Shown: positions 8,400 through 16,861, numbered from the stretch's first letter. The stretch is DNA of 64,000 nt from DASUPK01 sp963736305 (GCA_963736305.1 CAVTOD010000005.1:186001-250000), one strand, 5' to 3'. Numbers and translations: made by a program. Notes: generated by a model from the sequence alone, not told the origin.

Positions 8400-9411
8400 G
8401 CGCCTCTTTGTTGTCGTAGATCCGGTAGGCCTCGGGCGCTTCGTCGAGCTTCATGTGGTGGGTGACCAGCGGCGCCGGGTCGAGCTCGCCCGCCGAGAGC
8501 AGCTCCAGCACCCGGTCGACGTGCTTGATCACGTTCGCGTGGCCGCTGGTGAGCGTCAGCGCCTTGATCCAGAGAACGCCCATGTGGACCTCGGCCCGCT
8601 CCGCGTAGACGCCGATCACCGAGACCGTCCCGGCCTTGCGCGCCAGCCGGAGCGCGAGATCGAGCGCCTCGGGGTGGCCGACGGCGTCGACCGCGAGCTC
8701 CACCCCGCGCCCCTCGGTGAGCTTCTTGACCTCGGCGCGCGGGTCCTGCTCGGTCAGATGGACCGGCGTCGCACCGAAGGACTCGGCCATCCGCAGCCGG
8801 TCTTCCACCGTGTCGATGGCGATCACCTCGGAAGCGCCGGCGGCCTTGGCGGCCTGCACCGCGCACAGCCCCACGGGGCCCATGCCGAGGATCGCTGCGG
8901 TCTCGCCCTCGGCGAGCGGCCTCGAGTCGATCGCGTGAAAGCCGGTTCCCATCACGTCCCCGGCGAACAGGGCGACGTCGTCGGAGAGCCCCTCCGGGAC
9001 CTTGCGAAGGGCGAGATTGGCGTGAGGCACCAGGACCTGCTCGGCCTGCGCGCCCTGCAGTGAGCCGAGCGTCGCACCGTGCCCGTAGACGCGCGCCTCG
9101 TCGCACTTGTGGAACTCCTCGCGCCGGCAGAAGAAGCACTTGCCACAGGCCGTCGCGTAGGTGCCCAGAACGCGGTCGCCAACCGCGACGCGGGTCACCT
9201 CGTCACCGGCGGCGATCACCTCGCCGACGAACTCGTGGCCGATCACGAAGCCGGGCTCGATCTGGACGCGCCCGTGGTAGATGTGGAGGTCGGAGCCGCA
9301 GATCCCGCTGGCCTCGACGCGGACGATCGCGTCGTCCGCCGCCAGCAGCTCCGGCTCGGGGACCTCCTCCAGGCGAACCTCGCCTGGGGCCTGGAACGTG
9401 ACCGCACGCAT
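8377..9411 (-). CDS. Zinc-dependent alcohol dehydrogenase (MDR family)
   Basis: 344 residues. Catalytic zinc ligands are in GICGSDLHIYHG and GHEFVGEV. The four-cysteine structural zinc lobe reads ACGKCFFCRREEFHKC. The Rossmann dinucleotide motif is GMGPVGLCAVQAAKAAGA, followed by VIAIDTVEDRL, where the acidic residue after the second strand suggests NAD(H). This domain order fits sorbitol/threonine-dehydrogenase-like members. Substrate unknown. It is divergent from an SDR gene with 48 bp between. Confidence 0.88.
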   Translation of the reverse strand: MRAVTFQAPGEVRLEEVPEPELLAADDAIVRVEASGICGSDLHIYHGRVQIEPGFVIGHEFVGEVIAAGDEVTRVAVGDRVLGTYATACGKCFFCRREEFHKCDEARVYGHGATLGSLQGAQAEQVLVPHANLALRKVPEGLSDDVALFAGDVMGTGFHAIDSRPLAEGETAAILGMGPVGLCAVQAAKAAGASEVIAIDTVEDRLRMAESFGATPVHLTEQDPRAEVKKLTEGRGVELAVDAVGHPEALDLALRLARKAGTVSVIGVYAERAEVHMGVLWIKALTLTSGHANVIKHVDRVLELLSAGELDPAPLVTHHMKLDEAPEAYRIYDNKEALKIVLTP

Positions 9412-9459
9412 GCCTGAAGCCTATGAGAGGATCGCCTTGCTTCGACTAGAGGAGGAGTC

Positions 9460-10317
9460 ATGGGAATCGAGAAGTCGCGGCCGGTGCTGATCACGGGCTG
9501 CTCGACCGGGATCGGAAGGGCGACCGCGGAGCGGCTGGGAAGCGACGGCTGGAACGTGTACGCGACCGCGCGCCGCCCGGATTCCATCGAGGATCTCGCG
9601 AAGCGGGGCTGCAGGACCCTGACCCTGGACGTCACCGACGCAGGCTCGATGGACAAGGCCGTTGCCGAGATCGAGGAGAAGGACGGCCCGATCGGCGCCC
9701 TGATCAACAACGCGGGCTACAGCCAGAGCGGCGCGATCGAGACGATCCCGATGGAGAGCGTCCGCCGCCAGTTCGAGACCAATGTCTTTGGCCTCCTCCG
9801 TCTGTGCCAGCTAGTCCTGCCCGGGATGCGCGGCGCCGGCTCGGGGCGGATCGTCAACCTGAGCTCCATGGGCGGCAAGCTCACCTTCCCGGGCGGCGGC
9901 ATCTACCACGCGACCAAGCATGCAGTGGAGGCTCTCTCGGACGCGCTCCGCTTCGAGGTCAAGGGGTTCGGGGTCGACGTGGTGATCATCGAGCCCGGCC
10001 TGATCGTCACCGAGTTCGGGGAGACGGCCAACGCCAGCATCGGAGCCGTCGAGGACCACGGGCCCTACGCCAAGTTCAACGAGGACGTCGGCAGGGTGAC
10101 CGCCAACGCCTACACCGGGCCGATGGCGAGGTTCGGCGCCGGCCCCGAGGCGGTTGCCGGCAAGATCGCGAAGGCGCTCACTGCCAGGCGTCCCGCCACC
10201 CGCTACAAGGTCACGCCCTCGGCCAGGGTGGTGATGGGCATGCGACGCGCGATGACCGACCGGATGTGGGATCGCTTCGTGCGCTCCCAATACCCGCCGC
10301 CGAAGCCGGAGGGCTGA
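9460..10317 (+). CDS. Short-chain dehydrogenase/reductase
   Basis: 285 residues, preceded by a strong AGGAGG. Cofactor motif VLITGCSTGIGRATAERL, then ARRPD after strand 2 (an Arg favouring NADP). NNAGYSQSG, the active-site Ser in IVNLSSMGGK and the catalytic YHATK are all present. The C-terminal part is longer than minimal SDRs and ends RSQYPPPKPEG. The closest style is oxidoreductases annotated as SDR family acting on lipophilic or ketone substrates. The pit gene begins 24 bp downstream, possibly by chance. Confidence 0.87.
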   Translation: MGIEKSRPVLITGCSTGIGRATAERLGSDGWNVYATARRPDSIEDLAKRGCRTLTLDVTDAGSMDKAVAEIEEKDGPIGALINNAGYSQSGAIETIPMESVRRQFETNVFGLLRLCQLVLPGMRGAGSGRIVNLSSMGGKLTFPGGGIYHATKHAVEALSDALRFEVKGFGVDVVIIEPGLIVTEFGETANASIGAVEDHGPYAKFNEDVGRVTANAYTGPMARFGAGPEAVAGKIAKALTARRPATRYKVTPSARVVMGMRRAMTDRMWDRFVRSQYPPPKPEG

Positions 10318-10341
10318 GCGCCACCGACATAGAGTCGGCGC

Positions 10342-11352
10342 ATGGATGCCGGGCTCGCGATAGCCGTTGCACTCGCGATCGGCTTCGCGGTGACCAACGG
10401 CCTTCACGACGCGTCGAACGCGATCGCGACGCTGGTAGCGACGCGCGCCGCCCGTCCGGGACAGGCGATCGTGCTGGCCACCATCTTCAACCTGATCGGG
10501 CCCTTCGTCGTGGGGGCGGCGGTGGCCGACACGATCGGGGGCATCGTCACCGTCTCCCCTTCCGTGAGCACGGAGGTGATCGGCTGCGGCCTGGCGGCGG
10601 CCGTCGCCTGGAACATGACGACGTGGTGGCTGGGGCTGCCGTCCAGCTCCGGGCACGCCCTGGTCGGCGGGCTCGTGGGCGCCGCCGTGGTCGAGGGTGG
10701 CCTCCACGCCGTCAACTGGGGCGGCATTCAGTCTGGAAGGCCGGTCGGGGTCTTCGGCACTCTGATCGCCCTGGCCATCTCGCCGATCCTCGGAGGCCTG
10801 GTCGCGTTCCTGGCGATTCGCACGCTGAGACGCCTGGCGCGACGGCTGACCCGCGAGTGGGACGGCTCCGTAACCGCCGGCCAGTGGGCGATGTCATCGG
10901 CCCTGGCCTTCAGCCACGGAGCGAATGACGCGCAGAAATCGGTCGGCGTGATCGCGGCGCTGTTGCTGGGAGCCGGGAAGGTCGACTCGCTCAGCGCGCC
11001 CACCTGGGCGACGCTCGCCTGCGCCGCCGCGCTGACCGTCGGCACGGCCTTCGGCGGGTGGAGGATCATTCGGACCGTGGGCCGGCGGATCTATCGTCTC
11101 CAGTCGATCGAGGGCCTCGCGAGCCAGACCTCCTCGGCCGGCGTGATCCTGGGGGCCTCGCTGCTCGGCGCGCCGACGTCGACCTCGCAGGTAGTCGCCT
11201 CCTCCGTCGTCGGCATCGGCGGAGGGCGCAGGCGCCTTCGCCACGTCAACTGGTCGCTGGTCCGCCAGATCGGCCTTGCGTGGCTGATCACGATGCCGAT
11301 CAGCGCCGTGCTTGCAGGAGGCGCTCTCGAGGCCTGGCGGTGGCTGACATGA
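10342..11352 (+). CDS. pit: Inorganic phosphate transporter, Pit family
   Basis: 336 residues, about ten membrane helices. The PiT signature appears twice in inverted halves: GFAVTNGLHDASNAIATLVA near the N-terminus and ALAFSHGANDAQKSVGVIAAL in the second half; both carry the GxxD-x-AN..A motif. LPSSSGHALVGGLVGA and LLGAPTSTSQV are the other family hallmarks. It carries metal-phosphate with protons. It overlaps the DUF47 partner gene by ATGA, the classic two-gene low-affinity phosphate operon. Confidence 0.93.
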   Translation: MDAGLAIAVALAIGFAVTNGLHDASNAIATLVATRAARPGQAIVLATIFNLIGPFVVGAAVADTIGGIVTVSPSVSTEVIGCGLAAAVAWNMTTWWLGLPSSSGHALVGGLVGAAVVEGGLHAVNWGGIQSGRPVGVFGTLIALAISPILGGLVAFLAIRTLRRLARRLTREWDGSVTAGQWAMSSALAFSHGANDAQKSVGVIAALLLGAGKVDSLSAPTWATLACAAALTVGTAFGGWRIIRTVGRRIYRLQSIEGLASQTSSAGVILGASLLGAPTSTSQVVASSVVGIGGGRRRLRHVNWSLVRQIGLAWLITMPISAVLAGGALEAWRWLT

Positions 11353-11963
11353 GGAGGAAGCGGCGGTGGTTCCTGCCGGATACCCCTGATCTGATCGGCC
11401 AGCTGCGGGTGCAGGCCGGGATCACCTTGGAGGGCGTGGACGCGTTCGCCGCCTGGGCAAACGGCGATCCGGGCGCCGGCGAGGCATTGCAGGACATCGA
11501 GCATCGGGGCGACACCGCGAAGCGGGAGCTTCTCGAGCAGCTGCGAGACGCGTTCATCACCCCGCTCGCGCCGGAGGACCTGTTCGCCCTCTCGCGCGGG
11601 ATCGACTGGATCCTCGACTACACCAGGGACCTGGTCAGCGAATCCCAGGCGATGTCGTCGCCTCCGGACCCCCGGCTCGGTGAGATGGCCGGCCTGCTCC
11701 GGGACGCCGTCACCCACGTCGACGCGGCCGTCGGCCACCTCGGATCGTCCAACGATGCGGCCAACGAGGCGGCGGACCAGGCCATTGCCGCCGAACGCCG
11801 GCTCGAGCACTCCTACTACAGCGGGATGGCCGAGCTCCTCGAGGTCGATACCCGAAACGAGCGGATCTCCAGCCGCGAGCTGTACCGCCGCTGCGCCCGG
11901 ATCGGCGAGGAGGTGGTCGACGTCGCCGAGCGGATCCTCTACGCGGTGGTCAAGGAAAGTTGA
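11349..11963 (+). CDS. DUF47/PhoU-like partner of Pit transporter
   Basis: 204 residues, nearly all helical. The opening RKRRWFLPDTPDLIGQLRVQ and the repeated paired-helix pattern (EDIEHRGDTAKRELLEQLRDAFITPL) are typical of the DUF47 PhoU-divergent family. These proteins bind and regulate Pit-type phosphate carriers. The start codon sits within the pit stop (ATGA), so translation is probably coupled. Confidence 0.9.
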   Translation: MRRKRRWFLPDTPDLIGQLRVQAGITLEGVDAFAAWANGDPGAGEALQDIEHRGDTAKRELLEQLRDAFITPLAPEDLFALSRGIDWILDYTRDLVSESQAMSSPPDPRLGEMAGLLRDAVTHVDAAVGHLGSSNDAANEAADQAIAAERRLEHSYYSGMAELLEVDTRNERISSRELYRRCARIGEEVVDVAERILYAVVKES

Positions 11964-12062
11964 CCCGACGGGTTTGAAATTCGCCAGATCCGCAAAGGAT
12001 TGCGGCGATGGGGGCCGAATCCCACGATTGAGCGACCCGCAATTCCGCAACGCGGCCAGGCG

Positions 12063-12776
12063 ATGATGGAGCTGCGCCGGCGTGAGCTTCGGCGGCAGGA
12101 GCGCCGTGAGTTCGGAGGCCGGATCCAGTGGGAGGCCGTCTTCTTCGGACTGCTTGCGGCGATCGGCCTCACGGCATCCCTGGTGGCGATGGTCCTGGGC
12201 GGGCTGGTGGCCGCCGGAGTCACGAGCTTCCACGAGGATGCCGCCACCCTGGTCGACCACGTGATGACCGGCGGAGGCGCGATCCCGATTGCGATCGTGG
12301 CACTCGCCTACCTCGCGGGCGGTTACGTCGCGGCCCGCATGGCGCGCTTCGACGGCCCGCGTCAGGGACTCGGCCTCTGGCTGCTCAGCCTGCTCATGGC
12401 TTTGGCGGTGGCGATCACGGCGTGGATCGCGGGCGGGGACATCGATCCGACCAAGTCCATCGCCCTGCCGAGCAACCCCATCGACGAGGGGCCGCTGAGC
12501 CAGAGCGGCTGGGCCATCCTGGCCGTCGGGGTCTTGGTCCCACTGGTCTTCGCGATCGTCGGCGGCGTGCTCGGCGAGCGGTTCCATCGCGCGGTTGACC
12601 GCGCGGGGACCGACGAATTCGAGGCGGTGCCGAACGACGAGCCCGATTACGACCCCGAGGCCGAGACGGAGGTCGAGGATCAGCCGTACGGGCCGGACCG
12701 CGTCAGGCAGGACGCACCCGCCTCCGCGGCGAGCGCGAGCGAAGATTCCACCGCCCCGCCGGCGGCCAACCCGTAG
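12063..12776 (+). CDS. Four-helix integral membrane protein, unknown function
   Basis: About 237 residues. The cytoplasmic N-terminus is strongly basic (ELRRRELRRQERREFGGR). Membrane segments follow around residues 22-50, 72-94, 104-126 and 148-168, with a GG-YVAARMARFDGPRQG turn after the second. The tail is acidic and low complexity. The paired-helix design resembles small actinobacterial TIGR-type membrane proteins. ATG 12063 is preferred to a TTG at 12000 because the intervening residues are unlike coding sequence. The last 97 bp overlap a convergent kinase gene, with the acidic tail lying opposite its conserved end. Confidence 0.65.
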   Translation: MMELRRRELRRQERREFGGRIQWEAVFFGLLAAIGLTASLVAMVLGGLVAAGVTSFHEDAATLVDHVMTGGGAIPIAIVALAYLAGGYVAARMARFDGPRQGLGLWLLSLLMALAVAITAWIAGGDIDPTKSIALPSNPIDEGPLSQSGWAILAVGVLVPLVFAIVGGVLGERFHRAVDRAGTDEFEAVPNDEPDYDPEAETEVEDQPYGPDRVRQDAPASAASASEDSTAPPAANP

Positions 12777-13486
12777 GTCAGCGCAGCCGCGAAGGAGTCG
12801 CCGCATCCGTAGCTGTCGGCGACGGGGCCGGGAAGCGGTGCGGCCGGCCAGGTCCCGGTCTTGCCGTCAGCCGTCTCGTATCGACCTCCCTCGGCACCCC
12901 GGGTCGCCACCAGGAGCGCCGGGCGCGGCTCGAGCGCCAGCGCGAAGGCTGATTCGAGCTCGTCCCGGTCGGAATAGACGAGAACATCGAGCTCGATCCC
13001 GGACTTCGCGAGGACCCTCCCCGCCCGTGGCGAGGCGACCAGGACCCGGCCCGCGCGCGCCGCGCGCAGCGCCTCCTCGTCACCCGCGGTGACGTAGACG
13101 CCGTCCGCCCCATCGAGCACGGACCAGTCGAGCGGGTCACCGCCCTCGGGCTCGAGCCGCTCGCCGATGGTCGTGATGGTTCGCTCGCCGTGTGAGTCGA
13201 GGAAGGTGTGGGCGCGGCGCGTCGGGTCGTCCCTGGTCGCCGCGTCGACGTGCACCCCGAGCTCGGCGAGCCGTGCACGTGTCCGCTCGGCCAGATCGTC
13301 TCCCCCGAGCGCCGTCAGCAGGTTGGACCCACCCGCCATGCGGGCGAGCTGGACCGCGGCCACCGCCCCTCCCCCGGCCGGCTCCTCGAAGCTGGCCTTC
13401 GCGTGGACGATCTCCCCCGCCGCGGGGACGTGATCACCCCGGACGAACTCGACCCACTCGACGTGTCCGACGACGGCGACGCGCAC
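12680..13486 (-). CDS. PfkB-family sugar kinase
   Basis: 268 residues. The N-terminal sugar-binding motif is FEEPAGGGAVAAVQLARMAG, with TALGGDDLAERTRARLAELG following. The C-terminal ATP/anion-hole motif SYGCGDSFAAALTYGLAAG contains the catalytic Asp (usual form DTTGAGDxF). The lid is short, so this is a compact ribokinase-type member. Substrate unknown. It lies 3 bp after the aldo/keto reductase gene, so the two are probably one transcript. Confidence 0.85.
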   Translation of the reverse strand: MRVAVVGHVEWVEFVRGDHVPAAGEIVHAKASFEEPAGGGAVAAVQLARMAGGSNLLTALGGDDLAERTRARLAELGVHVDAATRDDPTRRAHTFLDSHGERTITTIGERLEPEGGDPLDWSVLDGADGVYVTAGDEEALRAARAGRVLVASPRAGRVLAKSGIELDVLVYSDRDELESAFALALEPRPALLVATRGAEGGRYETADGKTGTWPAAPLPGPVADSYGCGDSFAAALTYGLAAGGAVESSLALAAEAGASCLTRSGPYG

Positions 13487-13489
13487 GCG

Positions 13490-14272
13490 CTACCGCGCCG
13501 AGAGCGTGTCGAATTCCTCGTCGGAGAGCTCGATCTCGAGCGCGGCGAGGTTCTCGCGAAGGTGCTCGATGGACAGCGTGCCGGGAATCGGCAGCATCAC
13601 CGGGGAGCGCCGGAGGAGCCAGGCGAGCGCGATCTGGTGGGGCGTCGCACCGTGGCGCTCCGCGACCTCCGAGAGCGAGGTCGGTCCACCGCCCTTGAGC
13701 GGGTAGTAGGGCACGAAGACGATGTCGTTCTCGGCGCAGTAATCGACGACTCCGTCCGACCCGCGCTCGGAGAGGTTGAAGTGGTTCTGCACCGCGGCGA
13801 TCGGGACGACCCGGCGCGCCGCCTCGATCTGCTCGACATCGACCGCCGAGATCCCGACGTCCGTGATCTTCCCGGCGTCCCGGTATTCGGCGATCGTCGT
13901 CAGGCTCTGCTCGAGCGGGGTCTCCGGATCGACCCGGTGGAGGTAGTAGAGATCGATCACGTCGGTGCGCAGGCTCGCGAGGCTCTGCTCGATCTGGGCG
14001 CGGAGCGCCTGCGGGCTGCCGCTGCCGCCGTACCCGCCCTTGGTCGCGATTACGACCCGGTCCCCGTCCTGCGCCAGCGCCTCACCGATCGCGCGCTCGC
14101 TCTCCCCTCCGGTGTAGACGTGGGCGGTGTCGATCAATCCCACGCCCGCCTCCACGGCCTCTCGCAGGAACGCCTCGTCCTCGACGGCGAGCCGGTTGGT
14201 GCCGAGCCCGATGCGCGGGACGTCGGTCCCTGCCAGGGTCAGCGTCCGGGTCGTGGATGGCGAGCCGGCCAC
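13490..14272 (-). CDS. Aldo/keto reductase
   Basis: 260 residues, TIM-barrel. Catalytic tetrad segments are visible: GLIDTAHVYTGGESERAIGE (Asp, Tyr), VVIATKGGYG (Lys) and DLYYLHRVDPETPLEQ (His). NADP-binding residues sit in the C-terminal IPGTLSIEHLRENLAAL. It reduces a carbonyl substrate that cannot be named. It is the first gene of a probable two-gene unit with the PfkB kinase, and is the last chromosomal gene before the island; only 15 bp separate its start from the tRNA fragment. Confidence 0.88.
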   Translation of the reverse strand: MAGSPSTTRTLTLAGTDVPRIGLGTNRLAVEDEAFLREAVEAGVGLIDTAHVYTGGESERAIGEALAQDGDRVVIATKGGYGGSGSPQALRAQIEQSLASLRTDVIDLYYLHRVDPETPLEQSLTTIAEYRDAGKITDVGISAVDVEQIEAARRVVPIAAVQNHFNLSERGSDGVVDYCAENDIVFVPYYPLKGGGPTSLSEVAERHGATPHQIALAWLLRRSPVMLPIPGTLSIEHLRENLAALEIELSDEEFDTLSAR

Positions 14273-14287
14273 GTCCGAAGCCTACGA

Positions 14288-14352
14288 AAGCGGAGGGGGT
14301 GGGATTCGAACCCACGAGGGACCCGAAGGCCCCTAACGGTTTTCGAGACCGC
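14288..14352 (-). repeat. tRNA-Ser(CGA) 3' fragment, island left attachment scar
   Basis: These 65 bp are identical to 30553-30617, the 3' part of the intact tRNA-Ser(CGA): acceptor 3' strand, T arm, variable arm and anticodon region. Identity stops at 14352 inside the anticodon stem, and no 5' half follows. It is therefore a displaced half-tRNA, as left by integrase crossover in an anticodon loop. Confidence 0.9.
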
Positions 14353-14462
14353 TGATTTTCTCGCGTTTTCCCTGCAAATCAGTATGTTGGTGGCCGCTGT
14401 GCGCCAGTACGTGCGCCAGTCAGCACAAGAAAGCGCAGATGTGCCGGCCCTAGAATGCTCGG

Positions 14463-14702
14463 GTGAGTCCGACCGTTTTTCGCGAAGGGCCCTTCCGATT
14501 CTTCTTCTTCTCGCGCGAGGAGGCGCGACTGCATATCCACGTCCAGTCAGCCGATGGTGAGGCTAAATACTGGCTGGATCCGAGAATCGAACTCGCAAGG
14601 AACTATGGCCTGAGTGCCCAGAACCTGGGTAAGGTCAAACAGCTAATCGAGGAACACGAAGAAGAGATTCGAGATGCCTGGAGCAAGCACTTCACAAGCT
14701 GA
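14463..14702 (+). CDS. DUF4160 domain protein
   Basis: 79 residues from GTG 14463. The opening PTVFREGPFRFFFFSREEARLHIHV is the diagnostic DUF4160 pattern (Phe-rich strand, then E-x2-R-xHIHV), and YWLDPRIELARNYGLS follows. These small proteins are commonly encoded next to DUF2442 proteins, as here (29-bp overlap), and the pair has been suspected to be toxin-antitoxin-like; function is unproven. Base composition is lower in G+C than the flanking chromosomal genes. Confidence 0.82.
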   Translation: MSPTVFREGPFRFFFFSREEARLHIHVQSADGEAKYWLDPRIELARNYGLSAQNLGKVKQLIEEHEEEIRDAWSKHFTS

Positions 14703-14925
14703 GGTAACGAACATCTCCCAGCATGGGTTCTGGCTGCTGCTGGACGATCACGAGCTGTTCCTTCCGTTCAAGGACTTCCCATGGTTCAAGAGTGCTGCGG
14801 TCGAGGCCATACTTCGGCTCGAGCGGCCGCGCCCTGGACACCTCTACTGGCCGGATCTCGATGTCGACCTGTCCGTCGACTCGATTGAACATCCGGATCG
14901 CTATCCCCTGAAATCAAAGGGCTGA
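14674..14925 (+). CDS. DUF2442 domain protein
   Basis: 83 residues, or fewer from a later start. The body reads ISQHGFWLLLDDHELFLPF, then FPWFKSAAVEAILRLERP, LYWPDLDVDLSVDSIEHPD and a basic tail. This is the DUF2442 layout (Gly-hydrophobic strand, W/F-F--A helix, LHWP-LD-D closing). The gene overlaps the DUF4160 frame by 29 bp. It is probably the antitoxin or partner half of the pair. Confidence 0.82.
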   Translation: MPGASTSQAEVTNISQHGFWLLLDDHELFLPFKDFPWFKSAAVEAILRLERPRPGHLYWPDLDVDLSVDSIEHPDRYPLKSKG

Positions 14926-14949
14926 TTTATCTGAGCTGCAGCGATTAGG

Positions 14950-14970
14950 TCCCGACGAGGATCGTCGGGA
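14950..14970 (+). terminator. Perfect 9-bp hairpin after the DUF4160/DUF2442 pair
   Basis: TCCCGACGA and TCGTCGGGA flank a GGA triloop, 24 bp after the DUF2442 stop. It is probably a transcription terminator; only a weak T-rich run (CTTT) follows. Confidence 0.5.
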
Positions 14971-14987
14971 GGCACGCTTTGGCTGCG

Positions 14988-15338
14988 TCACAGCGACGAG
15001 TGGCCGAAGTACAGGTCAACAGCCGGTACGACTTCCTCCTGAAGCCTTGTTTCCGCAGCACTCTGCTGCTCTGTGGGGCCTCCGAGGTTGTTCAGGGCTC
15101 CGTTGTACGGACCGTAGACCTGCGTGTAGAGAGCTCGCCACTCACCGTCTGACGTGGGGACATCGATGTGCCGGCCGTCTAGCGCTCGAGATGCACTTCC
15201 GACCGCGAGCGTGGCGATCGCCGGACCGGGCTTGTCTGTTCGATCAGCAAGCCGAGAGCAGAGCCCACGGGACGCGGGCGTAGGTGCGGAACCGGATTCC
15301 GTACCTCTCTTCGCACCCTGCGAGTAGTCCGAACTCAC
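14988..15338 (-). CDS. Possible hypothetical protein (weak)
   Basis: A 116-codon open frame. The C-terminal half (GEWRALYTQVYGPYNGALNN, then RLQEEVVPAVDLYFGHSS) has a plausible amphipathic composition, but the N-terminal half is Ser/Arg-rich and not convincing. No family recognised, no clear ribosome site. It may be a remnant. Apart from this frame, the 14926-15384 stretch holds the hairpin at 14950 and nothing else that I can recognise. Confidence 0.3.
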   Translation of the reverse strand: MSSDYSQGAKRGTESGSAPTPASRGLCSRLADRTDKPGPAIATLAVGSASRALDGRHIDVPTSDGEWRALYTQVYGPYNGALNNLGGPTEQQSAAETRLQEEVVPAVDLYFGHSSL

Positions 15339-15384
15339 CTACGAGCCGACCGAGCTGAGTGTTGCGCCGCCTTGCCGGCGGCCG

Positions 15385-16437
15385 TCAACCCCTTCGGGGT
15401 CCGGCGCTCCGCGCCTTGACTGCCGCCGCGGCGGCGCTATTTGGCTCGCAGGTCGGCGGTGGAGTGGCGGATGACCGCTGGCAGCTGGTCGTTCCTCGCG
15501 CGAAGGGGTCAAGGGGGGACGCCTTGGAGAGGACACGGGTGGGCGGCGCGGCAGCCCTCGCGCTGTCGGAGTGACTGCAACCGGAGAATGCCAGGGCGGC
15601 TCCAGCAAGTAGAAGGGCGCCGCCTCTCCAACGCCGCCGGCCGCTGAAGAAGCCGAACTGAAGCTGCGCGAACCAGGCAAGCCCGCCGATGAAGAGGACG
15701 ACCGCGACATAGAAGTTGAGCCGGAGTCCGAAGATGTGATGCGCGGGGTCGACCCGCAGGAGCTCCTCCCAGATGCGGGCGAACGAGTAACCGGCCACGT
15801 AGAGGGCGAAGAGAGCCGGCGGTCGGATGCGGCGATGGTGCCCCAGCCAGACCAGGACCCCGGCGAGCCCGAGATTCCAGATCAGCTCATAGAGGAAGGT
15901 CGGCTGGAAGGTCGCGAACTGCTCGTAGCCCGGCGGGCGATGTGCCGGATCAATCCGCAGGCCCCAGGGCAGGCCGGTCGGGCCACCGAAGAGCTCCTGG
16001 TTGAAGTAGTTGCCGATCCTGCCGATCGCCTGCCCGACCAGAAGCCCCGGCGCGGCGGCGTCCAGGAACCGGGGGATGTCGGCGCGGCGGTGGCGCAGGA
16101 CCAGCAGGCCGGCGGCCGTGCCGGCGGCGACGCCGCCCCAGATCCCCAGCCCGCCGTCCCAGATCGCGAAGGGCCCCCACCAGTGCGGCGGGACCAGGTC
16201 AGAGCTGGTCAGATCGAAGTAGAGGCGCCCTCCCACGATCCCGGCCGGGAAGGCCCAGAGGGCGACCTCGTAGACCAGGGCGCGATCGCCCCCTTCCCGC
16301 TCCCAGCGGCGAATGATGATCGCGACGGCGGCGACCAGCGCGAGCACGTAAGCGAGGCCGTAGGCGTGGACTGAGAACGGTCCGAGGTGCAGCCCGTTTG
16401 ACTCGGGGCTCGGGATCGCGGCGAACACGCAGGACAC
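15385..16437 (-). CDS. lgt: Prolipoprotein diacylglyceryl transferase with lipobox-bearing tail
   Basis: 350 residues; the Lgt core is about 1-268. Hallmarks: VHAYGLAYVLALVAAV (start of TM1), GGRLYFDL, WDGGLGIWGGVAAGT, the signature GLLVGQAIGRIGNYFNQELFG (138-150) and the catalytic ARIWEELLRVDPAH. Lgt attaches diacylglycerol to lipobox cysteines of exported lipoproteins. After the last helix the frame continues into ALLLAGAALAFSGCSHSD, itself a good lipoprotein signal (Cys 287), then 60 low-complexity residues. That looks like lgt run together with the start of a lost lipoprotein gene. Being in a metal island, it may be a second copy serving island lipoproteins. Confidence 0.87.
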   Translation of the reverse strand: MSCVFAAIPSPESNGLHLGPFSVHAYGLAYVLALVAAVAIIIRRWEREGGDRALVYEVALWAFPAGIVGGRLYFDLTSSDLVPPHWWGPFAIWDGGLGIWGGVAAGTAAGLLVLRHRRADIPRFLDAAAPGLLVGQAIGRIGNYFNQELFGGPTGLPWGLRIDPAHRPPGYEQFATFQPTFLYELIWNLGLAGVLVWLGHHRRIRPPALFALYVAGYSFARIWEELLRVDPAHHIFGLRLNFYVAVVLFIGGLAWFAQLQFGFFSGRRRWRGGALLLAGAALAFSGCSHSDSARAAAPPTRVLSKASPLDPFARGTTSCQRSSATPPPTCEPNSAAAAAVKARSAGPRRG

Positions 16438-16573
16438 CCTAGGCGAAGAAAGTCAGCGGCCAGACGGATGCGAGGGTCGTCTCCAGCGGCTCCCGGGGAA
16501 CAATCGACTCACTTCTGCGATTGTCGGCTCCATGCGCACGGCTTATCTTCCGGAGTGCATGGGAGAAGGAAAC

Positions 16574-16831
16574 ATGCCTGCCTATACCGTCGGGTTCTGC
16601 GGCGGGCGGCTATCCCGCAACGCCCGCGGGGCCCTCTCGGCCGCCGGCATCACACCGATCAGCGGTTATCCACGGAAGCAGCCCGGCGCGGAGGGCGGCT
16701 GGATTCCCCTGACCGCCCAGCACGCCGTCTCGGTTCGCGCTCGGAGCAGCGAGAATGCGATCGAGCGGGTCCGCGGCACTGTGGAGCCCCACGGCAGCTA
16801 TGGGGAGTTCACCGCCGCGCTCTCCGAGTAG
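16574..16831 (+). CDS. Small hypothetical protein
   Basis: 85 residues from ATG 16574, chosen because GAGAAGGA precedes it by 4 bases. An in-frame ATG at 16532 gives a longer form. It reads MPAYTVGFCGGRLSRNARG, then ISGYPRKQPGAEGGWI and VSVRARSSENAIERVRGTV. Compact alpha/beta look, one cysteine, no membrane segment. No family recognised. It is isolated between lgt and the znu/fur gene group. Confidence 0.5.
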   Translation: MPAYTVGFCGGRLSRNARGALSAAGITPISGYPRKQPGAEGGWIPLTAQHAVSVRARSSENAIERVRGTVEPHGSYGEFTAALSE

Positions 16832-16861
16832 CCGCTACCTGTCCGGCTCGGGTAGCAACCC

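Noticed and set aside
15388..15400. ACCCC-TTC-GGGGT hairpin at the lgt stop as a terminator
   Set aside because: Only 5 bp per arm and no T-run on the minus strand; too weak to call in this GC-rich DNA.
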